A stretch of DNA of 64,000 nucleotides from NCBI RefSeq assembly GCF_018449545.1, contig NZ_JAAVUR010000013.1, forward strand, positions 1 to 64,000, read 5' to 3'. The notes beneath the pieces were generated by a model, which saw nothing but the letters and a program-made list of their open reading frames with translations, searched no databases and had not been told where the DNA came from. The DNA is from Granulicella sp. dw_53 (lineage in GTDB: Bacteria > Acidobacteriota > Terriglobia > Terriglobales > Acidobacteriaceae). A program made the translations under genes and the position numbers. Shown here piece after piece: positions 25,702 through 34,380 of this stretch (positions within the stretch are counted from its first letter, which is position 1; every line of letters starts with the position of its first letter).

Positions 25702-28385
25702 CGCGCACCCCGCTCAGCAGCATTGAAACTACCCTTCGAGGTTTTGCTCTCAAGCGGCACGGCCGGAATAGAGCTCGCATAAAGTAGAGCATTAAAGAAG
25801 AGCCGGTATGTCGCTTCGGATTGCGCACGATACTGGGGTCTGAATCCGAAGAGGACAAGTCTTCCCTTTCCTACAGGTTCTTCGACGAGTGCAGACGTGT
25901 TATTGAGGTACTTGCCGCCCAAGATCCACCCACTTAACAGTGGGTTATCGCTAGTGTAGCTTGCGATGGAGTGTCCACTTCCCTGCACCTGAAACGCAGG
26001 ACTCAGTTCGAAAAAGATCGGAAGCTTCTCCGGAAGGCCGAACCCGATTGGATTCGATCTATCGACCTTCACCTCCAAGATGGATCCGGGAATATAGAAG
26101 TCCTTGTTCGCAAGTCCTGCAAGAACATTTTTTACTTCGGCAGAGTCATTGTTAGCGTAAACAGTGGAAGCTCGGTTGAGCGTCAAAATAGTGCCGCCGT
26201 CCTGTGCAAAGTCGCGGAGTGCAGCCAGGCCCTGATCACCGAGGCCGCCCTTGTATTCAGGAGGAGTAGCTGGAAATTCCCTGGAGTCAGACGAGGTGGA
26301 AGAATCGACCTTGGCTACTGAAGTAGTCGATTTCGAGGGAAGTGATGGCTCGCCACCTCCTTCTCCCCGGCCCCCAGTACCTATGGTAATTGCGGCCGAA
26401 GAGTTATCCGGCAGGATCACTGCATCAAAACGTTTGAATAAGTCACCCTTCTTGATATCGGCATCTACTACGCGCGTATAGGGAATTTCATTTTGATCGA
26501 AGATCCAGCGTGTCCAGCCCTCATCCATTGACGCGACCCAGCTCTGATAGAGAGCGATGCGTGGAAGCTTTACTTCGAGCCTGGAGCCAACTACCGGCGC
26601 AGTCGTAAGCTTGAAGTGCACCGGCCAACGTGTTGCTGCAGCGGTGAGAGCTTCCTGCAAATGCGGCTGTACCGGAAGGTAGATGGTCCCCGGTGAGTAA
26701 GGCTGACCCGTGAGGCGGTAAGCACGCACGTTATGCTTGAGCAGCCCAAAGAGCGCGAATAGCGAGCCGTTAGAACCGTCGTCCAACAGATATCCGTACT
26801 TCACTTTTCCGGACTCTATAGTGCCGGGAGCCATGATCGCATGATCGACCGGCACCCCCTCCACGTTGAAGGAATGTGCTATTTCAACAGCCTTTACCCC
26901 AAGAAGTAAAGGGAGAGTCTGCGCCGTGACATCATAGGGCCGTTGGAGAGGGCCTCCGGGGTACTCGCGAATGTTCGGATAGTTCTGAACCTCGAGTAAT
27001 GTCTTCGCGAATGCTCCATATGGCTGAGCGAGAGGAACAATATAGCTTCCCTTGCTGAAGTGTTGATCTCCGGCGTCAAAGTCCGTCGACGCCTGCTTGA
27101 TCTCGACTTCGCCGCGACGCAGGATACTGATCAGACGTGCCGTCGAAGCTGGATCTGATTGCTCAGACGGAATTACATATGCGAAGGGACCGCCGTACTT
27201 CTGTTCCGTCGCATTCTTCAGAATTTGATAGTAGTTAGTTAGATAGCGTTCGCGATTCAACGCGACGTTGTGAGCGATCGAAAAGAAGGCGTCGAGTTGA
27301 TACGCAACGATGTCTCCCAGACGCCATGTCCCACCCTTCCATGGGTCGGGGAAGTTCCAGGTACGAACCTTCGCATCGTAGCCAATACCGCGATCAAGTT
27401 TGTCAAAGGGAATTTCGATAGGTGAGGCGATGTTTGCACTGGCTGACTCGGTGAGGACACGAGCAGTGCCGTGATACGCCATATAGTGACGCGCGGGAGA
27501 CCAGAGATCATATACGCCATGAATCAGCACACCGGACTTTCCACTCTGTGCAACTTCGAGCGCGGTGTCCGTACCGAGTGCATTCATCGTGCTCACGAGT
27601 AGCGGGTCAATATTTGGATCTATCGGGTCCACCCAAGGCGGCAAGTAGATGCGCGGGCCGCGCGCGCCCATCTGGTGCAGATCGTAAAGAACCTGCGGAT
27701 GCCAGGGATTAATAACCTTGTCGACCGCAAGTTGAGTCTCTACCTGCGTAAAGCCGTACCAATCACGGTTGTCGTCATGTCCGACATAGTGGTGATACAT
27801 CACCACTGGCAAACTGCCTTCATAGGGAGTACCGAGATACTTCTTGTACCAGTCGACGACCAGTTGCTCTCCGTCTGGATTCAACGACGGAACGAGAACC
27901 AGAATGACGTTGTCGAGAATCTCCTGTATCTGCTGGGTTCGTCCCGTCGCCAATCGATAAGCAAACTCTGCAGCACTTTGCGAACTAGCAATCTCAGTCG
28001 AATGGATATTGCACGTAACAACAAGGACGGCTTTACCGCGCTTTGTAAGCTCCTGAGCTTGATCAGGTGAAGTTATACGAGAATCTGCAAGTCGACGTAC
28101 GATATCGCGATAATCGTCGGCGTGCTTTAGGTTCTCTGCTGAGGAGATCGTCAGCGAAACAAACGGCCTCCCTTCCGTCGTCTTGCCCAGTTCCTGATAA
28201 CGAATACGATCCGATTCGTGTGAGAGCTTGTCAAAGTAAGCAGTAAGCTGTGTCCAATCCGCAAGCTTTCTATCTGTGCCGGGCTTGAAACCAAAGGACT
28301 CTTCAGGTGAGGTAATGTGCTGGGCTGAGGCTGCGAGGCAGAGTATTCCCAACATAGAAAGAGCAGTAAAGCTTTTCAAACGCAT
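25698..28385 (-). CDS. Secreted M14-family zinc carboxypeptidase-like protein
   Basis: About 895 residues from the ATG of MRLKSFTAL, which starts a proper Sec signal (ending CLAASAQ); 24 more codons could be read upstream. The M14 catalytic domain (about 45-330) has zinc ligands in CNIHSTEIAS (His and Glu near 128 and 131) and LYDLHQMGARGPR (His near 237). The C-terminal half carries a glutamine-amidotransferase-like fold region (VALYQSWVASMDEGWTRW) and ends with GKGRLVLFGFRPQYRAQ. Typical of large secreted peptidases of Acidobacteria and Bacteroidetes. It is the intact relative of the pseudogenes at 16740 and 23336. About 400 bases separate it from the receptor gene upstream. Confidence 0.87.
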   Translation of the reverse strand: MRLKSFTALSMLGILCLAASAQHITSPEESFGFKPGTDRKLADWTQLTAYFDKLSHESDRIRYQELGKTTEGRPFVSLTISSAENLKHADDYRDIVRRLADSRITSPDQAQELTKRGKAVLVVTCNIHSTEIASSQSAAEFAYRLATGRTQQIQEILDNVILVLVPSLNPDGEQLVVDWYKKYLGTPYEGSLPVVMYHHYVGHDDNRDWYGFTQVETQLAVDKVINPWHPQVLYDLHQMGARGPRIYLPPWVDPIDPNIDPLLVSTMNALGTDTALEVAQSGKSGVLIHGVYDLWSPARHYMAYHGTARVLTESASANIASPIEIPFDKLDRGIGYDAKVRTWNFPDPWKGGTWRLGDIVAYQLDAFFSIAHNVALNRERYLTNYYQILKNATEQKYGGPFAYVIPSEQSDPASTARLISILRRGEVEIKQASTDFDAGDQHFSKGSYIVPLAQPYGAFAKTLLEVQNYPNIREYPGGPLQRPYDVTAQTLPLLLGVKAVEIAHSFNVEGVPVDHAIMAPGTIESGKVKYGYLLDDGSNGSLFALFGLLKHNVRAYRLTGQPYSPGTIYLPVQPHLQEALTAAATRWPVHFKLTTAPVVGSRLEVKLPRIALYQSWVASMDEGWTRWIFDQNEIPYTRVVDADIKKGDLFKRFDAVILPDNSSAAITIGTGGRGEGGGEPSLPSKSTTSVAKVDSSTSSDSREFPATPPEYKGGLGDQGLAALRDFAQDGGTILTLNRASTVYANNDSAEVKNVLAGLANKDFYIPGSILEVKVDRSNPIGFGLPEKLPIFFELSPAFQVQGSGHSIASYTSDNPLLSGWILGGKYLNNTSALVEEPVGKGRLVLFGFRPQYRAQSEATYRLFFNALLYASSIPAVPLESKTSKGSFNAAERGAR

Positions 28386-28787
28386 ATATACGAACTCCGT
28401 ACGAAATTGGGTGACAACCGTCGTCAACCGCGCACAGAGCGATAAGCACCTACTCAAGAGAGGCTACAAATCGAACTACACACTGACGACGGCTAGATCA
28501 TCTTTGGGGGATTTAAAGAATAGAGAAATTACTTGGAACATCGACAAGCAAAATTACCTGCGCCGGGAACGACAAAAGGATTGCCGAAATGTGAACACCA
28601 AGAACGCATGCATTAGATATATCAGATATCAGAAAACTGTCAAAGAGTAATTCCGGGTTTAGATGTCATGTATAGGCCACACTCCAGTTCACGACATAAA
28701 CAGGAGTAGACGGCTGCAGTCATCAATGCCTTAGCCGTCTCCTCCAATCTCGCCGAAGAGGAAAACTAACCGAACTTAAATCCCACG
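28386..28787. other. Intergenic region between receptor and M14 genes
   Basis: About 400 bases with no convincing gene on either strand. It is moderately AT-rich and should hold the promoter of the M14 peptidase gene and the end of the receptor transcript. No hairpin with a T-run was found. Confidence 0.4.
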
Positions 28788-31700
28788 TCAGAATTTGAAT
28801 TTTACTGCAAGCAACATGGTGCGTTGGGTAAACTTCGCGTCTGTAATGCCCCGGTTAGTGTTGGGCACTTGCGAGGTAAAACTGCTGTTATTCGCGGTCT
28901 GCAACTTCAAACTGACGAGATCGGCATTACTGAATCCAGGGAGGGGATGGTTGAGGAAGTTGAAGGCAGTTCCGCGTAACTCCACAGCCTGATGCTCGGT
29001 GATGTGAAAGGTCTTGTAAATTCCGAGGTCCGAGTCGAAGAACGACGGCGTGCTTAGATAGGGAGCCTGACGGATGCCGACCTGTCCAATCTGTGGTGCC
29101 GTAAAGCAGTCAAGATTGACGTGCTGGTAGGTTTTCAGGTTCGCGGTAGGATTGCATGTAAGGATGGGAAGTACGCTGTTGGACGGAGTTCCGTAATAAG
29201 TCGAAGAGCCGATCGTGTGCCCCAGTGTGGTGTTCTGGATGGTCAGATTGAGATTCTGGCTGGTATTGGCCTGCAGGTTGCCCCCGGCCTGCCAGGTCGT
29301 AGTACCGGAAAGTGTCCAGCCGTTCACTGCACCACTCGCTAAGCGATTGCCATGAATTGGTGACCCAAGGTCGAAGGCATAGGAAGTATTGACGACATGC
29401 GGACGATCTATATTCAAAACTCCGTAGTTGTTTCGAACGTTGAAGGCATCGAGAGTGCTGCTCACGATCCCCAAGGACTTAGAATAAGTATAGTTGGCAT
29501 TGAAGGTAATACGACCAGTCTGCCTGACGAGGCTGAACTGCGCACCGTTGTAATTGGCATAACCCAAATGGGAATTCACCGAGATAGCGTTCGTCCCATA
29601 GCCCTTGGAGAACGGAAAGTAGTCGACGATATTGGGCACGTTCTCTGGATCTACCGGAGCGGGTGCCCCTGTGACTGGATCGGGCTTAAATAGACCGCCC
29701 AGCGGAATCTTGTTCTGATTGACGAAATTCGCGCCACCCACACCGGAGCCGTTACTCTGACCACCCATAAGAATGTTCTGGGTGTTATTTCCGACATAGG
29801 CGACTTCTAGAAGCATCGCGTGGCTCAAACGCTGCGAAATAGTCAGATTATAGGCATAGGTAACACCGGTCTTGTCATCGCTCTCATCCGTGGCGAAAAC
29901 ACTCGATGGTAGAGTTCCGAGGCTGGCTGCATTAGCACCAAGCGCACCGATCTCTTTGAGGGTGATTGCCTGATTGTTGTTCGTATTGAACGTCTTGACT
30001 CCGAGCGCAGTTTGAAGCGGCCCGGCATAATCGTTGTATTGATCATTCCAGCGGTAAGCGGCCCAACCGCCACGCACGATGGTGGAACCATTTCCTCGAA
30101 CGTCATAGGCTAGTCCAAGACGTGGCTCGAGAAATAGAGTCTGAACGGGCGATCCGCCGTTTGGAATAGATTTATCAATCGCATGCCAGGAGACACCAGG
30201 ATAGACCTTACCTGCAGCCAGATCGGATGCGTATCGCTCTGGCCGCCATACAGCCAGGCCCGTACCCGTGCCATCCTGCCAGCGGCCTAGGTGCTCGAGA
30301 CGCAGGCCGAGATTAAGAGTCAGGCGCGGCGCGACCTTCCAATTGTCCAGAATATAGCCAGCCACCGTGGTGTAGTGCATATCGCTGATAGGGTTGACAC
30401 TATTTTGGCTAAAGGCCGGGTTTGTCGTCGAGTTCCCCGCGATTCCCATTAGAAAATTAGCGAGCGGATTCACTGTGCCAATAGTTAAGCCGGTGATCTG
30501 GTCCGTCTTCGCACCACTCGCAAAGGAGAGTGACCCATTTGCAGATCCATAGGTACCCTGCTTATTCGCGGCGCGGCTCCAGTACCCCCCGATCTTAAAA
30601 GTGTGGGAACGATAGACGATCGTGAAGTCATCTGAGACGGAAGGCGACTTCTTGATCGAGTTGAAAGTTCCATCCTGCTGAAAGATGTCGGGCTGCGAGA
30701 TGTCCGGCAGGGTACGGGCGCCGGGTGAGTTAATGGAAGGCACTAACAACGACGCCGTGCTATAGACGCTTCCATAGGGATACCCAAGCGTCGAGGCATA
30801 CATTGCTTTGAGATTGGCGGCCGAGTAGGGATTGTCGAGCCAACCGGCCGCAATGCGAAGCTCATTCGTGGCTGCCGAGGAGAAGACATGGATAAAACTA
30901 CCGCTGAGTACGTGAGAGTGGACCGGGCTAATAAGAGGACCACCGGGAAATGCTACTGCGTTGGCGGGATTAAAGTAGATGTGGGCTACTGTGGTCTCGG
31001 AATCACTACCATACTGGTAGCTAACGAAAACCTTATTCCGATCGCTGAGATTGTAGTCAACACGACCGCGGTAGATATAGCCATTGTGAGTGTTGCTGGG
31101 CTGCAGAAAGTAGTTGTAGCCGGCGGCGTTGGTCGAAGGATCAACATTGGAGGCCGGGAAGAGTTTCAATAAAGCGAGAGCGCCTGGATCCAAATACTGC
31201 GCCGGAATCTGTGTTCCCGTCAGAGGCGTACCATCGGGAGCAAATCCGCCGGTGAGGGACTGGCAGAAGTCATTGCCTGAGCTCTTGGCACAAAGCGCAG
31301 CATTAGCCGGATCGCTCAAACTAAAATTACCAGCACGCATGGCAGGGGTTGGCACGTAAGAGGTCAATGGCGAAGCAGCGGGAAGGTTCTGCCTGAAGGC
31401 CTCGAAGCCAGCCCAAAAGATCAACTTGTGACTTCGATTGAAGTTGGTATGCGGAATAAGAATGGGACCGCCAATGCTGCCGCCTGGATAATAGAAGGAA
31501 GATTCCGGACGAGGTGTTGGGGTTGTGCTGTTCTTGTCCTGCCAGGTATTGGCGTTAAGAACACCATTACGAACATAGAGATAACCTTGGCCATGAAAGT
31601 CCGATGTGCCGGAACGGCTAATGATGTTGATGACAACCGGCCCTTGTGCCGCATCTGCTCCGAAGTTGGAGGTCTGGACTTTGACCTCTTGGGTCATATC

Positions 31701-32408
31701 AGGATTCACCGTCGCGATGGAGTAGCAGGCACACCCGGGATCGATGATGCTGGCGCCGTCCAAAAGGTAAGCGGTGCCGCCACGGTATGGCGCACCATTC
31801 GCGTTCAAACCATTGCCGACTGCTGAACCTGAAGATCCGGCATCTGAGAAGTCGAATCCCGCCCCGTTGCCAGTGCCACTAGCAGTGGTAGTGACGCCGG
31901 GAAGGATCTTTAGCAACTCCGACATATTGCGGCTTTGGATAGGCAGGCGATCGATGTCTTTTGTGCTCAGCAAGGCTGAACGCTCACCAGAGTCTTCCGG
32001 AGCAATTTCATTGGCGCTGCTCTGCACCGTTACGCTTTCAGTTGCCGCACCGACCGCGAGGACAAGATTGGGTAGCTTGCGCACGTCGCCAGGATTAACC
32101 ATAATATCTGCTTGGCGAAGGCCCCGGAAACCCGATGCTGAGACCTCGATAACATAGGTACCAGGAATAATGCCGGCAAAGGTGAAGTAACCGGAGCCAT
32201 TGCTGTCGAGTTCCCGCTTATCCTGGCTAGCAGTATTGGTCAACACGATATGTGCATTCGGAATGATTGCTCCGCTGTCGTCCTGCACGCTTCCCGAGAG
32301 GCTTGCAGTGGTCTGAGATAGAACATGCTGCGAGATCCCCACAATCGCCAGAAAAATCAGCAATAAGGTTTTTCTCTGCAAGATCGAGGGGAGGTGCATG
32401 GACTTCAT
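28788..32408 (-). CDS. Oar-like TonB-dependent outer-membrane receptor
   Basis: 1206 residues. A Sec signal is followed by a carboxypeptidase-regulatory-like domain (about 35-115; LSGSVQDDSGAIIPNAHIVL), a plug region (about 120-260; SRNMSELLKILPGVT, YLLDGASIIDP) and a long beta-barrel ending in LLAVKFKF with a terminal Phe suited to outer-membrane insertion. This is the receptor family that is expanded in Acidobacteria, thought to import or bind oligosaccharides and other large substrates. The ATG has GAGG upstream. It stands alone on the minus strand, divergent from an MFS transporter gene, with a LacI-type palindrome about 200 bases upstream of its start. Substrate unknown; the neighbouring glycosidases suggest plant or microbial glycans. 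Confidence 0.92.
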   Translation of the reverse strand: MKSMHLPSILQRKTLLLIFLAIVGISQHVLSQTTASLSGSVQDDSGAIIPNAHIVLTNTASQDKRELDSNGSGYFTFAGIIPGTYVIEVSASGFRGLRQADIMVNPGDVRKLPNLVLAVGAATESVTVQSSANEIAPEDSGERSALLSTKDIDRLPIQSRNMSELLKILPGVTTTASGTGNGAGFDFSDAGSSGSAVGNGLNANGAPYRGGTAYLLDGASIIDPGCACYSIATVNPDMTQEVKVQTSNFGADAAQGPVVINIISRSGTSDFHGQGYLYVRNGVLNANTWQDKNSTTPTPRPESSFYYPGGSIGGPILIPHTNFNRSHKLIFWAGFEAFRQNLPAASPLTSYVPTPAMRAGNFSLSDPANAALCAKSSGNDFCQSLTGGFAPDGTPLTGTQIPAQYLDPGALALLKLFPASNVDPSTNAAGYNYFLQPSNTHNGYIYRGRVDYNLSDRNKVFVSYQYGSDSETTVAHIYFNPANAVAFPGGPLISPVHSHVLSGSFIHVFSSAATNELRIAAGWLDNPYSAANLKAMYASTLGYPYGSVYSTASLLVPSINSPGARTLPDISQPDIFQQDGTFNSIKKSPSVSDDFTIVYRSHTFKIGGYWSRAANKQGTYGSANGSLSFASGAKTDQITGLTIGTVNPLANFLMGIAGNSTTNPAFSQNSVNPISDMHYTTVAGYILDNWKVAPRLTLNLGLRLEHLGRWQDGTGTGLAVWRPERYASDLAAGKVYPGVSWHAIDKSIPNGGSPVQTLFLEPRLGLAYDVRGNGSTIVRGGWAAYRWNDQYNDYAGPLQTALGVKTFNTNNNQAITLKEIGALGANAASLGTLPSSVFATDESDDKTGVTYAYNLTISQRLSHAMLLEVAYVGNNTQNILMGGQSNGSGVGGANFVNQNKIPLGGLFKPDPVTGAPAPVDPENVPNIVDYFPFSKGYGTNAISVNSHLGYANYNGAQFSLVRQTGRITFNANYTYSKSLGIVSSTLDAFNVRNNYGVLNIDRPHVVNTSYAFDLGSPIHGNRLASGAVNGWTLSGTTTWQAGGNLQANTSQNLNLTIQNTTLGHTIGSSTYYGTPSNSVLPILTCNPTANLKTYQHVNLDCFTAPQIGQVGIRQAPYLSTPSFFDSDLGIYKTFHITEHQAVELRGTAFNFLNHPLPGFSNADLVSLKLQTANNSSFTSQVPNTNRGITDAKFTQRTMLLAVKFKF

Positions 32409-32604
32409 AAGGGCCTCTTTCTAAATGGTCTCTGCTTCGTCTCTGATGGTTTAGATCATGCCTTTGGAGTCTAGGCACCGGTTTTGGTATCGGCAGGAAG
32501 CGAGAGTGGGAGGGATTTCAATATATCGTGTGAGTGAGATTGTTAAGACATGTTCATAAACCGGCATCTTTGAAGCAAAGGGAAAGCTTGAGGAAATTTC
32601 TCAC

Positions 32605-32620
32605 GCTAAATCGATTTAGC
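32605..32620. promoter_or_regulatory. Perfect 16-bp palindrome, LacI-family-type operator
   Basis: GCTAAATCGATTTAGC is fully self-complementary with a central CG, the usual layout of LacI/GalR-family operators. It lies in the 557-base divergent region between the receptor gene (start 32408) and the MFS transporter gene (start about 32966). I infer that a sugar-responsive repressor controls one or both. No LacI-type gene is in this window. Confidence 0.55.
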
Positions 32621-32965
32621 ATTGGCCATCGCCGAAAGCATAGATCGCCGAATCAACGAACGTCAATAAAAAAAATGTTTCTCAAATGAAGATTCAAGTT
32701 CGTGAGGTACCGTTGCATCGTTGTTGTGTTGAATCTGCGGTGGCCTGCGTATATCTGCTAAGTTTGCCGGCGTCTGCACCGGAATAATGATTCGTTTGAT
32801 TACCCGGCCGGAATAACCTGCTCGTATCGAGTTCATTCGATGCCTAACAACAAGTATCTTCTCGAGCAAAAAGATTCGCTTCCAATGTAGCGTCTTACGA
32901 TTGATGATGCTCCGTGATTCGCTAAGAATATCAATGCGAGTTTTAGGGTCATTCAGATATATTCG

Positions 32966-34249
32966 TTGAACTTGCATCCGGCGGATGCGACTCAGACTCT
33001 AAACCGGGATATTGCTCGCGTGGCCAAAACAACACTCATAAATTCAAGGAGCGCGGATGAATCTTATCCTTATTGGCTTCTGTATTGCGGCTTTTTCTTG
33101 AATGGGATGGGTGTCGTCCTGCTCGGTCCGTTGTTGCCGCATATAAGTCATGCTGGGGGCCTGAGCGATTGGCAAGAAGGTGCTCTTTTAGCAGCCCAAT
33201 TTCTTGGCAGTTCGCTTGGATCCCTATTCGCCTCTCGTCACTACCACACTATGATCGCCAGAGGCTCGATGAGTTCCTGTCTTGGCATCGCATCGGTTGC
33301 GTTAGCACTCACGAGCGGCCACAACCCACCCGTGATATTGGCAATCACCTCTCTCTTGGTCTACGGATTCGGACTTGGACAAGTTATGACATCCATCAAC
33401 CTAACGTTGGGCAGAGATGCTGAAGGCCGGGTATCCCGCCTATCTCTGGGGAACGCTCTTTGGAGCCTCGGCGCCATTCTTTCGCCAATGCTGCTTACAC
33501 AGCTCTTGCAACGCGTTGTTGCCCTAAACTCGATTCTCTTTCTTGTAGCAGCATCTTTCCTCGGCTTTACACTGCTCTCCAAGATCGTAGTCGTACAGCG
33601 TTCTAACCTAGAACTTGTAAACGCGACGACCAATATTCCTCACAGCAGTTTCCCGATTCGAGTTCTATTGCTGTTTGGAGCAATGTTTTTTCTCTATGGG
33701 GGTGCTGAGACGTGTTTCTCCGGATGGCTTACCACCTTTGCCCATCGTTCCGCGGGCATTCCCAATACCATCAGTCCTCTCTGTACCTCGGCGTTTTGGT
33801 TTGGGGTAGCCGGTGGTCGAGCACTTGCAAACATACTGCTACGCGGCTTCTATCAGCGATGGGAGATGTATATCTTGTGTGGTGGCGCACTGATTTGCAG
33901 TCTCGGATTGTTAGGTAGCGGGACGATGCTTTCTCTCTCCATCGTTGCCGCTTGCTGCGGAACCTTTCTAGGTCCGATCTTTCCAGTCGCCTTCTCGTCG
34001 TTGCTAAGTATGGATCCCTCTCCGCGACAGAGTGGTTTCGTCCTGACATGCTGTGGAGTCGGTGCCTCTGCCCTACCGTTGTTCCTGGGCATTCTTTCTC
34101 AAGTCGCATCGCTGCGCATGGCACTTTTCTTACCGAGCGCATGTCTCCTGACAATGCTCGCACTCGCATGGTTATTGGACCGCTTTAATTTTTCCTCCCC
34201 GATTCCAAATCTTCAGGCCACGATCAAGTCAGAGCCGGTTGCCAATTAG
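32966..34249 (+). CDS. MFS transporter, probably sugar
   Basis: About 427 residues with roughly twelve hydrophobic segments, beginning YWLLYCGFFLNGMGVVLLGP near residue 36, an N-terminal half ending in SINLTLGRDAEGRVSRL, and a polar loop near residues 210-230 between the halves. The pattern fits the FucP/sugar-porter-like branch of the major facilitator superfamily; the substrate cannot be read. The start is uncertain: no in-frame ATG precedes the first helix, so TTG (32966) or a GTG near 33020 must be used. It sits just before the GH3 glycosidase gene on the same strand, which supports uptake of the released sugar. Confidence 0.75.
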   Translation: MNLHPADATQTLNRDIARVAKTTLINSRSADESYPYWLLYCGFFLNGMGVVLLGPLLPHISHAGGLSDWQEGALLAAQFLGSSLGSLFASRHYHTMIARGSMSSCLGIASVALALTSGHNPPVILAITSLLVYGFGLGQVMTSINLTLGRDAEGRVSRLSLGNALWSLGAILSPMLLTQLLQRVVALNSILFLVAASFLGFTLLSKIVVVQRSNLELVNATTNIPHSSFPIRVLLLFGAMFFLYGGAETCFSGWLTTFAHRSAGIPNTISPLCTSAFWFGVAGGRALANILLRGFYQRWEMYILCGGALICSLGLLGSGTMLSLSIVAACCGTFLGPIFPVAFSSLLSMDPSPRQSGFVLTCCGVGASALPLFLGILSQVASLRMALFLPSACLLTMLALAWLLDRFNFSSPIPNLQATIKSEPVAN

Positions 34250-34380
34250 TCTTCTCACAGACAGTTCGGCCTATTGTCAAAACTGTTTTAGTCCTTTGAA
34301 ATAACGCATGAAATATTGAGAGCCAAAACTACATGCACCATTTTGGTCCTGCAGCATGAGCGAATCCCTACGAGGATAGG

